Made by a program: the position numbers and the translations under genes
Notes under the pieces: model-generated
What the model saw: only the letters and a program-made list of their open reading frames with translations
Databases searched by the model: none
What the model was told of the DNA's origin: nothing
Origin: Alloacidobacterium sp035547425
GTDB taxonomy: Bacteria > Acidobacteriota > Terriglobia > Terriglobales > Acidobacteriaceae
Assembly: GCA_035547425.1 (NCBI GenBank)
Contig: DASZUU010000014.1
Coordinates: 43,640-107,639, forward strand
DNA: 64,000 nt
Direction: 5' to 3'
In this document: piece by piece, positions 25,609 through 34,612 of the stretch
Layout of the letters: the number at the start of each line of letters is the position of its first letter
Numbering within the stretch: the first letter of the stretch is position 1

Positions 25609-26961
25609 ATGTCTGAAGAAACAGTAACCACTGCAGTAGAAGCGCCTGTCACTACGATTGCCCGCATCGGCGAGCATGAAGGCAAATCGGTCACCCTTAA
25701 GGGCTGGCTTTACAACCTGCGCGAGAGCGGCAAGCTGCTCTTTCCTATCTTCCGCGACGGCTCGGGAACGATCCAGGGCATCGTGCCCAAGGCTGCGGTC
25801 ACGCCGGAAGTCTTCGAGACGGTGAAAGGGCTGACGCAGGAATCGAGCGTCATCGTCACGGGCAAGGTTCGCGCCGATAAGCGCGCTCCCGGCGGCTATG
25901 AGCTTGACGTGGAGAACGTCGCAGTCCTGCAGCGCGTGCCGGAAGACGAGCCGTTTCCCATCTCGCTCAAAGAGCATGGCACCGATTTCCTGATGGAGCA
26001 CCGGCATCTCTGGATTCGCACGCCGCGGCAGTCGGCGATTCTGCGTATTCGTGCAGAGATTATCAAAGCGGCCCGCGATTTCCTCGACGACAACGGCTTT
26101 GTGTTGACCGATCCGCCGATTCTGACGCCGGCAGCCTGCGAAGGCACGAGCACGCTCTTCCCCGTTGAATATTTCGGCGACGAAGCCTACCTGACGCAGA
26201 GCGGACAGCTCTACATTGAGAGCACGGCGCTGGCGCTGGGCAAGGTCTATAGCTTCGGGCCGACCTTTCGCGCGGAGAAGTCAAAGACGCGCCGCCATCT
26301 CACCGAATTCTGGATGGTCGAACCGGAATGGGCCTATGCCGGGCTTGACGATTTGATGGGGCTGGCCGAGCAGTTCATCAGCTTCATTGTGGAGCGCGTG
26401 CTCACGAAACGCGCTGCCGATCTGAAGGTTCTGGGCCGCGACACCGCGAAGCTCGAAGCTATCAAGGCTCCCTTCCCGCGCCTCAGCTACGACGAAGCCG
26501 CGCAGATGCTGAACGATGCGCATGCAAGGGGCCTGTTGGAACAGCCCTTCGAGTATGACAACGATTTTGGCTCGCCGGATGAGACTTATATTTCATCGCA
26601 GTTTGACCGGCCTGTGATGGTGCATCGTTATCCTGCCGCGGTGAAGGCGTTCTACATGGAGCCTGACCCGCAGAATCCGAGGTATGCCCTTTGCGTCGAT
26701 GTGCTTGCGCCTGAAGGTTACGGCGAAATTATCGGCGGCTCACAGCGCATTGCCTCGTACGATCTGCTGAAGAAGCGCATCGAAGAGCACAATTTGCCAC
26801 TCGATGCATTTAAGTGGTATCTCGATCTACGGCAGTATGGCTCCGTTCCGCACTCGGGCTTCGGCATGGGCATCGAGCGGGCGGTAGCATGGATCTGCGG
26901 ATTAGAGCATGTGCGCGAGACGATTCCGTTTGCGCGCACGCTGAACCGCATCTATCCGTGA
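25609..26961 (+). CDS. asnS: Asparagine-tRNA ligase
   Basis: 450 residues, class IIb synthetase. The N-terminal OB domain (KGWLYNLRESGKLLFPIFRDGSGTIQGIV) binds the anticodon. Motif 2 is FGPTFRAEKSKTRRHLTEFWMVEPEWAY and motif 3 is GFGMGIERAVAWICGLEHVRETIPFARTLNRIYP. The TPAACEGTSTLFPVEYFG block is typical of AsnRS rather than AspRS. It charges tRNA-Asn directly. The ATG at 25609 is preceded by a modest ribosome site. Arginase follows after about 70 bases that hold a family D hairpin. Confidence 0.97.
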   Translation: MSEETVTTAVEAPVTTIARIGEHEGKSVTLKGWLYNLRESGKLLFPIFRDGSGTIQGIVPKAAVTPEVFETVKGLTQESSVIVTGKVRADKRAPGGYELDVENVAVLQRVPEDEPFPISLKEHGTDFLMEHRHLWIRTPRQSAILRIRAEIIKAARDFLDDNGFVLTDPPILTPAACEGTSTLFPVEYFGDEAYLTQSGQLYIESTALALGKVYSFGPTFRAEKSKTRRHLTEFWMVEPEWAYAGLDDLMGLAEQFISFIVERVLTKRAADLKVLGRDTAKLEAIKAPFPRLSYDEAAQMLNDAHARGLLEQPFEYDNDFGSPDETYISSQFDRPVMVHRYPAAVKAFYMEPDPQNPRYALCVDVLAPEGYGEIIGGSQRIASYDLLKKRIEEHNLPLDAFKWYLDLRQYGSVPHSGFGMGIERAVAWICGLEHVRETIPFARTLNRIYP

Positions 26962-26971
26962 TTCAGGATGA

Positions 26972-27007
26972 AGGCATCCCACATCTTTTTGAGATGTGGG
27001 AAACCCG
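26972..27007. repeat. Family D hairpin repeat (copy 2)
   Basis: CCCACATCT at 26978-26986 pairs perfectly with AGATGTGGG at 26992-27000 around a TTTTG loop, with flanking GGCAT and AAACCC. It mirrors the element at 16367-16405. It lies 17 bases after the asnS stop and ahead of arginase and may attenuate transcription between them. Confidence 0.65.
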
Positions 27008-27030
27008 CTGCCGAGGACTGGAACGATAGT

Positions 27031-28035
27031 ATGTCGAAGATCAGCGAAACGCTCGCAAACGAGAAAGCAGCCATCACGGGCCAGAACATTGGCCCTTTTC
27101 ATTCCGGCGTACAGTCGCTTCCGCCGCGAAAAATTCGCATCATCGGCGTGCCGCTCGATCTGGGAGCTTCGCGCCGCGGCGTGGACATGGGGCCTTCCGC
27201 CGTGCGCGTTGCCGGCCTGGAAGCGCGACTGGAAGCTCTCGGACATAACGTGAGCGACGGTGGAAACATCAGCGTTGCCATTGCAGAGACCAAGCACGCC
27301 GGCGAAGAAAATGCGCGCTACCTGCAGGAAATTACGGAAACCTGCGCTCGGGCGGCAGAGGAAGTGATCGACACCCTGGAAGAAGGCATGACGCCGGTTA
27401 TTCTCGGCGGCGATCATTCGGTAGCGGCGGGCAGTGTTTCCGGCGTGGCGGAATATTATCGCCGGCAGAACCAGAAAATCGGCCTGATATGGATCGATGC
27501 GCATTCCGACTTCAATACGCCTTCAACTTCGCCCAGCGGCAATGTGCATGGCATGCCCCTGGCGGCGCTGCTTGGGCTTGGGCCCGCGTCGCTTAAAGAT
27601 ATCTGCGGGTTTTCCCCGAAGGTGTTGCCGGAAAATACAGTGCTGATCGGCGTGCGCGATATCGATGCCACCGAAAAGGAAAATATCAAACGCGCCGGAT
27701 TGACCGAGGTCTATACCATGCGAGACATCGACGAGCGCGGCATGCGTACAGTGATGGAAGAGGCGCTGCGCGCAGCCGGACGCGGCACTGCCGGGTATCA
27801 TGTTTCGCTCGATATGGACTGGATCGATCCGGAAGACGCGCCCGGCGTGGGCACGCCGGTGCGTGGTGGCGCGACCTACAGGGAAGCACATCTGGCCATG
27901 GAGATTATTGCCGATCATGGGCGCATGGTAAGCATGGAGGTCGTCGAGGTAAACCCTGTGATCGACGAACACAATAGGACCGCAGATTTAGCAGTGGAAT
28001 TGATTTCGTCGGCTTTCGGAAAGAAGATTCTTTGA
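27031..28035 (+). CDS. rocF: Arginase
   Basis: 334 residues of the ureohydrolase family, hydrolysing arginine to ornithine and urea with two manganese ions. The motifs are VILGGDHSVAAG, IWIDAHSDFNTPSTSPSGNVHGMPLAALLG and HVSLDMDWIDPEDAPGVGTPVRGG. The NTPxTSPSGNVHGMP form is diagnostic for arginase over agmatinase. The frame can be read from 26968, but that part lies inside the family D hairpin. I therefore chose the ATG at 27031, which gives the normal arginase beginning after a short leader. No ornithine-pathway genes are adjacent. Confidence 0.95.
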   Translation: MSKISETLANEKAAITGQNIGPFHSGVQSLPPRKIRIIGVPLDLGASRRGVDMGPSAVRVAGLEARLEALGHNVSDGGNISVAIAETKHAGEENARYLQEITETCARAAEEVIDTLEEGMTPVILGGDHSVAAGSVSGVAEYYRRQNQKIGLIWIDAHSDFNTPSTSPSGNVHGMPLAALLGLGPASLKDICGFSPKVLPENTVLIGVRDIDATEKENIKRAGLTEVYTMRDIDERGMRTVMEEALRAAGRGTAGYHVSLDMDWIDPEDAPGVGTPVRGGATYREAHLAMEIIADHGRMVSMEVVEVNPVIDEHNRTADLAVELISSAFGKKIL

Positions 28036-28133
28036 TTTTCCAATACAGGATGATTCCAGCGGTAGACTAACTGGTTGCGATCCTAAAGACTGCTTCAAAC
28101 ATCCAATACTTGGAACAAACAGACAGGGGTTTC

Positions 28134-29501
28134 ATGGATAAGACGCAATCAGACGCACTCGTATTCTTTGGCGCTACAGGCGATCTTGCTTATAAGCAGA
28201 TTTTTCCTTCGCTGCAACGGCTGGCAAAGCGAGGCAAGCTGAACGGGCCCGTAATCGGCGTAGCCAAGGCAGGATGGAACCTTGAACAGTTTAAAGAGCG
28301 AGCGCGCGACAGTGTAGAGAAGCACGGCGGCGCCGATCCGGAAGGGCTTCCCAAACTGCTGGACCGCCTCTGTTATGTCGACGGCGATTACAACGACCTC
28401 GAAACATTTAAAGAAGTCCGGCAGAAGCTGGGCAGCGCACAACATCCTCTGCACTATCTGGCGATTCCGCCGAGCCTCTTTGGAAAAGTGAACGATCAGC
28501 TGAAAGCTTCCGGCTGCGCTGAAGGCGCGCGTGTGATCGTCGAAAAGCCCTTCGGCCACGATCTTCCATCGGCTAGGGCGCTCTCAGCCGAAATCCATCG
28601 CGTCTTCGATGAAGATCATGTCTTCCGCATCGATCACTACCTGGGAAAAAACTCCGTCCAGAATGTGATCTTCTTCCGCTTTGCCAATTCATTTCTTGAG
28701 CCTATCTGGAATCGCCAGTACGTAGAAAGCGTGCAGATCACAATGGCGGAGAAATTCGGCATCCAGGGGCGCGGCGCTTTTTATGACGGTGTGGGCGCAA
28801 TTCGCGATGTCGTGCAAAACCATCTCCTGCAGATTGTCAGCAACATCGCCATGGAGCCGCCTCCATGCACCGACATGGAAGCTCTGCGCGACGAGCGCAT
28901 GAAGGTGCTCAAGAGCGTCCAGACACTCGACAATGGAGACCTGGTACGCGGACAGTTCCGCGGGTATCTGGACGAGCCGGGAGTCAAGCAGGGTTCGACG
29001 GTGGAGACCTATGCCGCGTTGCGCCTGCACATCAACTCCTGGCGCTGGCGCGATGTGCCGTTCTTTATCCGGACAGGAAAATCTCTTCCTACCACCGCCA
29101 CTGAAGTCGTAGCAAAATTACGACAGACGCCCCCTGTTTTCTCCGAAATGCTGACGCCGCAAAACTATGTGCGATTCCGCTTGAGCCCGACGCCGGTGAT
29201 TGCCATTGGCGGATCCGTTAAAGAGGCGGGCGACAGGCTGCGGGGCTGCATGGTGGAGCTGGAGGCCGCGCAGGAATGCGGCAAGGACGATCTGCTTCCC
29301 TATGAAGAGCTGCTCGAAGACGCTATGTGCGGCAACCAGACATGGTTTGCCCGGCAGGACTATGTGGAAGCAGCATGGCGCATACTGGACCCGGTGTTGA
29401 AGAATCCGCCGAAGGTGGAAATTTACGAGCCGGGAAGCTGGGGTCCGGAAGCGGCAAAAGTTCTTACGAAAAACTTTGGCGGCTGGTCCGATCCCAAATA
29501 G
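28134..29501 (+). CDS. zwf: Glucose-6-phosphate 1-dehydrogenase
   Basis: 455 residues, the first enzyme of the oxidative pentose phosphate pathway, producing NADPH. The NADP fold is VFFGATGDLAYKQIFPSLQ. The substrate site is FRIDHYLGKNSVQN with the catalytic His region, preceded by ARVIVEKPFGHDLPSA. FIRTGKSLPTTATEV is the C-terminal block. The frame extends to a TTG at 28110, but the ATG at 28134 has AGGGG at proper distance. The variant GDLAYKQIFP replaces the common GDLAxRKL. No pgl or gnd gene lies next to it. It ends five bases before the convergent small zinc-finger gene. Confidence 0.95.
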   Translation: MDKTQSDALVFFGATGDLAYKQIFPSLQRLAKRGKLNGPVIGVAKAGWNLEQFKERARDSVEKHGGADPEGLPKLLDRLCYVDGDYNDLETFKEVRQKLGSAQHPLHYLAIPPSLFGKVNDQLKASGCAEGARVIVEKPFGHDLPSARALSAEIHRVFDEDHVFRIDHYLGKNSVQNVIFFRFANSFLEPIWNRQYVESVQITMAEKFGIQGRGAFYDGVGAIRDVVQNHLLQIVSNIAMEPPPCTDMEALRDERMKVLKSVQTLDNGDLVRGQFRGYLDEPGVKQGSTVETYAALRLHINSWRWRDVPFFIRTGKSLPTTATEVVAKLRQTPPVFSEMLTPQNYVRFRLSPTPVIAIGGSVKEAGDRLRGCMVELEAAQECGKDDLLPYEELLEDAMCGNQTWFARQDYVEAAWRILDPVLKNPPKVEIYEPGSWGPEAAKVLTKNFGGWSDPK

Positions 29502-29506
29502 CCTTG

Positions 29507-29746
29507 CTATTCGCCTGAAGCCATCCAGCGCCCCATCAATGTCTGGGCGCAGCGGGAGCCGCAAAGATGACGGACGTTTGCGTCATGGGATAACAACACA
29601 TCCCATGGCGTATAACGAAGCTGCGGCAACGGCGGCGCATCGGGCATCGGAGAAAGCGCCTGCGTCCAGGCGAGCCACCAGTCTTCAAATGCCTCGCTCT
29701 TCTCTTTACCGCAGATATCGCAACGGAAGGTTTCAGTGAATGCCAT
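29507..29746 (-). CDS. Small Cys-rich protein of unknown function (zinc-finger-like)
   Basis: About 79 residues beginning MAFTETFRCDICGKEKSEA, with a second half ending NVRHLCGSRCAQTLMGRWMA. The two Cys pairs (Cys-x2-Cys and Cys-x3-Cys) probably bind zinc. The middle holds DWWLAWTQALSPMPDAP. I do not recognise a named family. Alternative starts are GTG at 29773 and TTG at 29755; the ATG at 29746 is directly preceded by GAGG, which is too close for a normal ribosome site, so the start is uncertain. It is convergent with zwf and upstream-facing the TonB receptor terminator region. Confidence 0.65.
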   Translation of the reverse strand: MAFTETFRCDICGKEKSEAFEDWWLAWTQALSPMPDAPPLPQLRYTPWDVLLSHDANVRHLCGSRCAQTLMGRWMASGE

Positions 29747-29796
29747 CCTCAGCAAAGTAGCATAGGCGCGCACGCATCACAATGCCCGCAAACACG

Positions 29797-29827
29797 AACG
29801 CCTCCGCCCATAAAGAGCGGAGGCGTT
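29797..29827. terminator. Hairpin terminator after the TonB receptor gene
   Basis: AACGCCTCCGC at 29797-29807 pairs perfectly with GCGGAGGCGTT at 29817-29827 across a nine-base loop. It lies about 20 bases past the receptor stop. T-rich sequence follows on either strand at a short distance rather than immediately, so termination is probable but not certain. Confidence 0.75.
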
Positions 29828-29846
29828 TCATGCTTGTGCTGTTTTG

Positions 29847-32800
29847 CTACCACATCAATTTCAGTGCGAGTTGCATCTGTCTGGGCAAATTACTCTGTCC
29901 CCAGGGACCTTTTTCGATCGTGCCGAAATTAGTGTCCTGAGCGCTGTTTTCATAATTTTCCTGCCAGAGAGGATGGTTGAGAACATTGAAAGCCTCCAGC
30001 CTGAACTGGAGTTTCATGCTTTCAGTGATGGAGAAGTTTTTAGAGAGATTCGCGTCGAACTGATGATCGCTGGGCACGCGAATTCCTGTCGAAACCGTGT
30101 TCTGGTTCTCGCCCCATTCCGGTACCACAGAGAAGCTGGCCTGCTGGCAGTTCCCGTTGTAGTTGAACGGCAACTGCACCATTGTCCACTTGCCGTTTAC
30201 CAGTTGCCACTGCTGTACACATGCGGCTACGCCGCGAATGTACCCTGTGGACTCAATGCGGCGCGGCACCCATGCGCTGTGAATGTAATTTTCGTTCGGA
30301 TTGTTGGGGACGACCCAGCTTGTATTGCCCCAGGGCCAGCCGGTTTCATACACATAAAGGCTGCCCAGTTCCCATCCGCCCAATACACCGTCTACGATGC
30401 GATTGCTATTGCCGAGGAAAGTACGACCACGCCCCACAGGAAGCATGTAGACGCCGGAGATGGTGATGCGGTGCGTCCGGTCATTTCCATCCAGGTGCCG
30501 GGAAGGAACGCGATACGTCTCGTCCGTCCAGCCGCCTGCATCCATCGTCTTGGACCAGGTCCAGGTGCCGTGCAGTGTAAGAGAGTTGCTCCATTTGTGA
30601 ACTGCCGTAAGTTGGAGCGAGTTGAACCACGAACGCCCCGAATTGAGCTGATACCGGGTGATATCTCCGAACGCCGGGAAGGGACGCGTGAAGTTTCCGC
30701 CTTGCAAAGTCGATGAACTGTAATAGCTGGACCCTTGAAAGGCAGCGACGTTCTGGAACGGGTTGCCCGGATAATCGTTATCGCAAATACTGGGAAGGCC
30801 ACCCATATCAAGGTTGCACTTGGAAGCATATGCTGCTGACTCGTGATTGATATTGTCGCTGGTGTCGGTGTTATAACTGCGGCTTCCTACGTAGCTCAGA
30901 TCCACTGTATCGTGCTGCAGAAACCTGCGCTCCACGCCAAAGGAATATGTCCAGTAGCTCGGCGTCTTGTACCTGGGATTGATGTCCCAATAGCCTTGAC
31001 CTAGGCCGGTCAACAAACCAAGCGATGCGCCTGCTGGCTGAACAATCGATGTATAGGGGTTGGAAAGCGTAGCGTAGGGAGTTTTACCTCCATCCAGGCT
31101 TGCATTGAACTGTGTCGTGGAGCTGAACCCCAGATTGTTTGCTCCCGGAGAAGGATTGCGAAACATCTCGCCGAAGCCGCCGCGGATGACAGTATTGTCA
31201 TCCAGCGAATACGCAAATCCAACGCGCGGCTGGATGTTGGTGGTTACCAGCGAATATAAAGCGCGTGGGCTTCCGTTGACCCCGAGGAAGGTGACGCCGC
31301 CGATGACCTGAGAATTGCCCGGCATCAGCCCATGGTTGACCTGTGAGTCTACTGGATTTACGGAAGTGGTATCGAAAGCATAGTTACCGCGATTATGACG
31401 TTCGCGCGGCGGCCCGTTGAGATCGTAACGAATGCCAAGATTCAGCGTGAGGCGGCGCGTTACCTTCCAATCGTCCTGGAAAAACGGCGCCCAATAATGC
31501 TGCGACCAGAAATTTTCAGAGTTGATCGTCACGTTGCCGGAAGTTGGCGTGCCCAGCAGCAGAGAAGCGAAGGAATTGCCGGAGTCGTTCGTCCACTGAC
31601 TGCCGACATAATTCGATTGCGTCCACTGGCGATCGACCCAGAAATACGGGCCGCCGCCCACCATATCGGCCGCAGTCTGGAGGAAGCGTAAATCCAGGCC
31701 GAAATGCAGCGAGTGTTTTCCTCGGACCCAGGTCAGACTAGGAAACAGATTTAGCGAATTGCTTACCGTTTGCGATGAGCCATTGTTGCCGATTTCCGCA
31801 AATTCACTGGGCTGAATCTCCGGGAACTCGGATCTTCCTGCCGGTCCCATTTGCTCCACCAGGGATGAGGGCCAGCCGAGTGTGGTTGGATCGAAGCCTG
31901 CGGGCCCGCCGAATGAATAGTCGGCGCGCACGGCGACGATGCCGCGAAAATCGAGGATCAGATTGGGCGAAAAGGTGTGAATCCAGTCGGTGGCGAAGGT
32001 GTGGCTGCGCTCGCCATGCGGCAGTTGGCCCTGCGCGATAACTCCGGGCATGCCATTCGTATTGCGAATTTCCACACGCTCCCAATATCCGTAACGCAGG
32101 TTGAAGTGATCGGCATCTGTGATTTTCTGGTCCCACTTCCCGATCACGTTGCGATAGCGATCCGTAGTTGGATTCGGCGTCGCATAGTTGTTAGCGAACG
32201 GATTTGTTCCTGAAGCCGGTGTTGTGTTCGGCGCAGGATAAAATGACATGATTTTCTGCGCGATGGGATCAATGCGCCCAGTGGGAATTTTATTGCCGGG
32301 AAAAGGATCGCGTACATAGTTCCCTTGCGCATCCCGGTGCAGCGTTAATGGATCGTAGAGCGTGATGGGAGCATACTTCGTGCCGTCCCACCAGGTGAGA
32401 TTGCTGAAGTCGCCATTGATCCAGTTAGGATCGGGCACCGAAGTTACGAGGGAATTAGGAACCGCCTCGTTCCAGTTCTCATATTGCAGCAGGAAGAAGG
32501 ACCGATCGCGGCCATTGTAGATTTTTGGCAGGTAGACCGGGCCGTCCAGCTCTGCGCCATATTGGTCCAGCTTGTGCTGCGCCCTCGCATATTCCTGCTT
32601 ATTTCCGGTCTGCGCCAGCAGCCAGTTGTTCTGCCATGTATTGGCATCGAGAAAAGTGCGCCGGGCAAACTCATACACATCGCCGTGCAGCTTATTGGTG
32701 CCGGACTTGAGCGTCATGTCCACTACACCGCCGGATGCGCGGCCATACTGCGCATCATATGGGTTGGTGATGATCTTAAACTCCTGCACCGAATCGACAG

Positions 32801-33437
32801 GCGGCACATAAGCGATTTTTGAGTTGCTGGTATTGTTTGTGGATGCCGCTTCGTTCGATGTGCCATCGAGCATCAGCTCGTTGTTGCCGGAGCCGCCGCC
32901 GTTAATGGAGAGGTTTTCCTGTGTGTCGTCAAAAGGACGCTGCCATTGAATGCTGCCGGTCCAGATCGCGCCGGCATTCAGGATAGAAAGCATGTTTGGA
33001 TCGCGCCCGTTGAGCGGAAGCTCAGTGACACGGGTATTTTCAACGACTTCACCGCGATCGGCCTTACCGGCATCGAGCAGCGCCCCATCGGTTTTCACCA
33101 CCACGGTTTCTGAAACAGAACCGGGCTTCAGCGCAAAGTTGATCGTCGCCGTCTTTCCTACTTCGAGGGTGATATCTGTTTTGACTTCTTTTTGGAAGCC
33201 GGTTGTTTCTGCCGTTACAGAATAAATACCGGGCTTTAGATAGGGAACGGTGTAGTTGCCGGAACTGGTCGTCACGGCCTGCACTGCTATGTTGGTGAGT
33301 TGATTGCGAACGGTGATGGTCGCCTTCGGTATCACTGCGCCTGAGTTATCTGTGACAACCCCGGTAAATTCCTGGCCCAAAGCAAAACCCGCACTCAGTA
33401 AGAGAGAAAGTGAAAACCAGCGTAAGAACGTGCGCAC
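29847..33437 (-). CDS. TonB-dependent receptor with carboxypeptidase-regulatory N-terminal domain (Oar-like)
   Basis: 1196 residues, an outer-membrane protein for uptake of large nutrients. A signal peptide ends at ALGQE. Residues about 23-110 form a carboxypeptidase-regulatory-like beta domain (GVVTDNSGAVIPKATITVRN ... YTVPYLKPGIYSVTAETTGF). A plug follows (ELPLNGRDPNMLSI, YDAQYGRASGGVVDMTLKSGTNKLHG), then a long beta-barrel ending in MQLALKLMW with the terminal aromatic residue expected of barrel proteins. This Oar-like layout is expanded in acidobacteria. The start is GTG with AAGGAG four to five bases ahead. A strong promoter with operator-like palindromes lies about 130-170 bases upstream, so expression is probably substrate-controlled, perhaps by a sugar. 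Confidence 0.93.
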   Translation of the reverse strand: MRTFLRWFSLSLLLSAGFALGQEFTGVVTDNSGAVIPKATITVRNQLTNIAVQAVTTSSGNYTVPYLKPGIYSVTAETTGFQKEVKTDITLEVGKTATINFALKPGSVSETVVVKTDGALLDAGKADRGEVVENTRVTELPLNGRDPNMLSILNAGAIWTGSIQWQRPFDDTQENLSINGGGSGNNELMLDGTSNEAASTNNTSNSKIAYVPPVDSVQEFKIITNPYDAQYGRASGGVVDMTLKSGTNKLHGDVYEFARRTFLDANTWQNNWLLAQTGNKQEYARAQHKLDQYGAELDGPVYLPKIYNGRDRSFFLLQYENWNEAVPNSLVTSVPDPNWINGDFSNLTWWDGTKYAPITLYDPLTLHRDAQGNYVRDPFPGNKIPTGRIDPIAQKIMSFYPAPNTTPASGTNPFANNYATPNPTTDRYRNVIGKWDQKITDADHFNLRYGYWERVEIRNTNGMPGVIAQGQLPHGERSHTFATDWIHTFSPNLILDFRGIVAVRADYSFGGPAGFDPTTLGWPSSLVEQMGPAGRSEFPEIQPSEFAEIGNNGSSQTVSNSLNLFPSLTWVRGKHSLHFGLDLRFLQTAADMVGGGPYFWVDRQWTQSNYVGSQWTNDSGNSFASLLLGTPTSGNVTINSENFWSQHYWAPFFQDDWKVTRRLTLNLGIRYDLNGPPRERHNRGNYAFDTTSVNPVDSQVNHGLMPGNSQVIGGVTFLGVNGSPRALYSLVTTNIQPRVGFAYSLDDNTVIRGGFGEMFRNPSPGANNLGFSSTTQFNASLDGGKTPYATLSNPYTSIVQPAGASLGLLTGLGQGYWDINPRYKTPSYWTYSFGVERRFLQHDTVDLSYVGSRSYNTDTSDNINHESAAYASKCNLDMGGLPSICDNDYPGNPFQNVAAFQGSSYYSSSTLQGGNFTRPFPAFGDITRYQLNSGRSWFNSLQLTAVHKWSNSLTLHGTWTWSKTMDAGGWTDETYRVPSRHLDGNDRTHRITISGVYMLPVGRGRTFLGNSNRIVDGVLGGWELGSLYVYETGWPWGNTSWVVPNNPNENYIHSAWVPRRIESTGYIRGVAACVQQWQLVNGKWTMVQLPFNYNGNCQQASFSVVPEWGENQNTVSTGIRVPSDHQFDANLSKNFSITESMKLQFRLEAFNVLNHPLWQENYENSAQDTNFGTIEKGPWGQSNLPRQMQLALKLMW

Positions 33438-33535
33438 AGCTCTCCTTATGTAACTGAAGGTTACTTTTCGAATTTTTTAGTTGTGATTAGATTTTCAGTT
33501 CAAAACATAAGCATCTATCCAGCAGTCCCGGACTT

Positions 33536-33549
33536 TGTAACCGGTAACA
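33536..33549. promoter_or_regulatory. LacI/GalR-type operator-like palindrome
   Basis: TGTAACCGGTAACA differs at one base from the perfect palindrome TGTTACCGGTAACA used by several LacI-family sugar repressors such as GntR-like proteins. It lies in the 5' leader of the TonB receptor, about 30 bases downstream of the predicted promoter. Confidence 0.6.
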
Positions 33550-33563
33550 TCCAAGATGGGTAC

Positions 33564-33582
33564 GTTTCCAACCGTGGGAAAC
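33564..33582. promoter_or_regulatory. Inverted repeat overlapping the TonB-receptor promoter
   Basis: GTTTCC and GGAAAC are exact inverted halves separated by AACCGTG. On the minus strand this site begins within the -10 element and covers the expected start point, the typical place for a repressor. Which regulator binds is unknown. Confidence 0.55.
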
Positions 33583-33610
33583 TATATTGTTACGAAATTA
33601 TTATTGTCAA
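33581..33610 (-). promoter_or_regulatory. Sigma-70 promoter for the TonB receptor gene
   Basis: On the minus strand TTGACA (33605-33610) is followed after 18 bases by TATAGT (33581-33586). The -35 element is consensus and the spacer is A/T-rich. It is the clearest promoter in the window and leaves a leader of about 140 bases before the GTG start at 33437. Confidence 0.75.
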
Positions 33611-33652
33611 GAAAATGTTTACGGGATGAATAAAAGATGCATAAGGCTTGAA

Positions 33653-34612
33653 TTACCGGGAAAGGCCGGCGGTAGCAGCTTCCGGGATGGCTTCCAGCGG
33701 ATAACCTAACCGCTTCCATTCATCGAAGCCGCCGCGCAACGGGCGGACGCGATAGATTCCTGCTTTGCGTAAAGTGAGCGCCATTTTTGCGGCGGTCGCT
33801 TCGCTGGGGCAGGTGCAGAAGAGCACAACGTCCCGGTCGCGAGGAATGGATTCTGTCTCTTCGACAAGTTTGTCGGGCGTAAGCAGGATAGCCCCGGGAA
33901 GCGTGCGCGGGTCGGGCAGGTAGTCGAGAGGATGGCGCAAATCCACGATATAGAGCTGCTGGCCACTCTCCATCATCTGCTTCAATTCATCCGGTTCAAG
34001 GCGCGCTGTGCGCATTTCCTTGATGAAGGCGCGCTGGCGGAAAAACCGGTAAACGAGAAACCCAATCAGCAGCAGAATAAAGAGCACACCGGTCGCGTGG
34101 CTTACGCTTGAAACAATATTGGAATGCTTGAGGACATCGCCGAAGAATCGTCCGCCTAACGTGAATGCCAGCGCCCAAAGCAGCGAGCCGGCAGCATCAT
34201 AGGCAAGAAAATGATGCAGAGGCATGCTGATTTGCCCGGCAATCGGCGGCGCAACCGTACTGAGGCCCGGGATGAATTTTGCCAGCAAAAGAGCCCGCGC
34301 GCCGTTTTTGGAAAAATATACCTCGGTTTTTTTTACGCAGGTATTGCTCTCCATCGAAAGACGGCAGAGCAGTTTCACCACCGCTCCTCCATAGCGCTTG
34401 CCCATGAGATACCAGATGGTATCGCTCACAAGGCATCCCAGCAGAATGGCTAACAAAGCCGGCAACAGGCTGAGCTTATGCGTGGCCGTCAGGGTCCCTG
34501 CCGTGATCAGCAAGGGAGCGCTGGGAATGGGCACGCCGATCTGCTCGATCATCACCCACATGAAGAGGATGATGTAGCCGTATTTTATGAAAAAGCTGAG
34601 AGCGACTGGCAT
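33653..34612 (-). CDS. DedA-family membrane protein fused to a rhodanese domain
   Basis: 319 residues. Residues about 1-190 form a DedA/VTT membrane domain, with IEQIGVPIPSAPLLITAGTL, DTIWYLMGKRYGG and LAKFIPGLSTVAPPIAGQISMP, the conserved re-entrant segments. DedA proteins are linked to lipid scrambling and membrane homeostasis. After a last hydrophobic helix (about 172-192) comes a cytoplasmic rhodanese domain: LYIVDLRHPLDYLPDPRTLPGAILL and VVLFCTCPSEATAAKMALTLRKAG, with an active-site Cys in CTCPSEATA, and VRPLRGGFDEWKRLGYP at the end. The fusion is seen in several phyla, but the role of the sulfur-transfer domain is not known. It is transcribed alone, upstream of dps. Confidence 0.9.
   Translation of the reverse strand: MPVALSFFIKYGYIILFMWVMIEQIGVPIPSAPLLITAGTLTATHKLSLLPALLAILLGCLVSDTIWYLMGKRYGGAVVKLLCRLSMESNTCVKKTEVYFSKNGARALLLAKFIPGLSTVAPPIAGQISMPLHHFLAYDAAGSLLWALAFTLGGRFFGDVLKHSNIVSSVSHATGVLFILLLIGFLVYRFFRQRAFIKEMRTARLEPDELKQMMESGQQLYIVDLRHPLDYLPDPRTLPGAILLTPDKLVEETESIPRDRDVVLFCTCPSEATAAKMALTLRKAGIYRVRPLRGGFDEWKRLGYPLEAIPEAATAGLSR

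Noticed and set aside
26968..27030. Longer N-terminus of arginase beginning at 26968
   Set aside because: This part is the family D hairpin in translation and does not match arginase; the ATG at 27031 fits the family.
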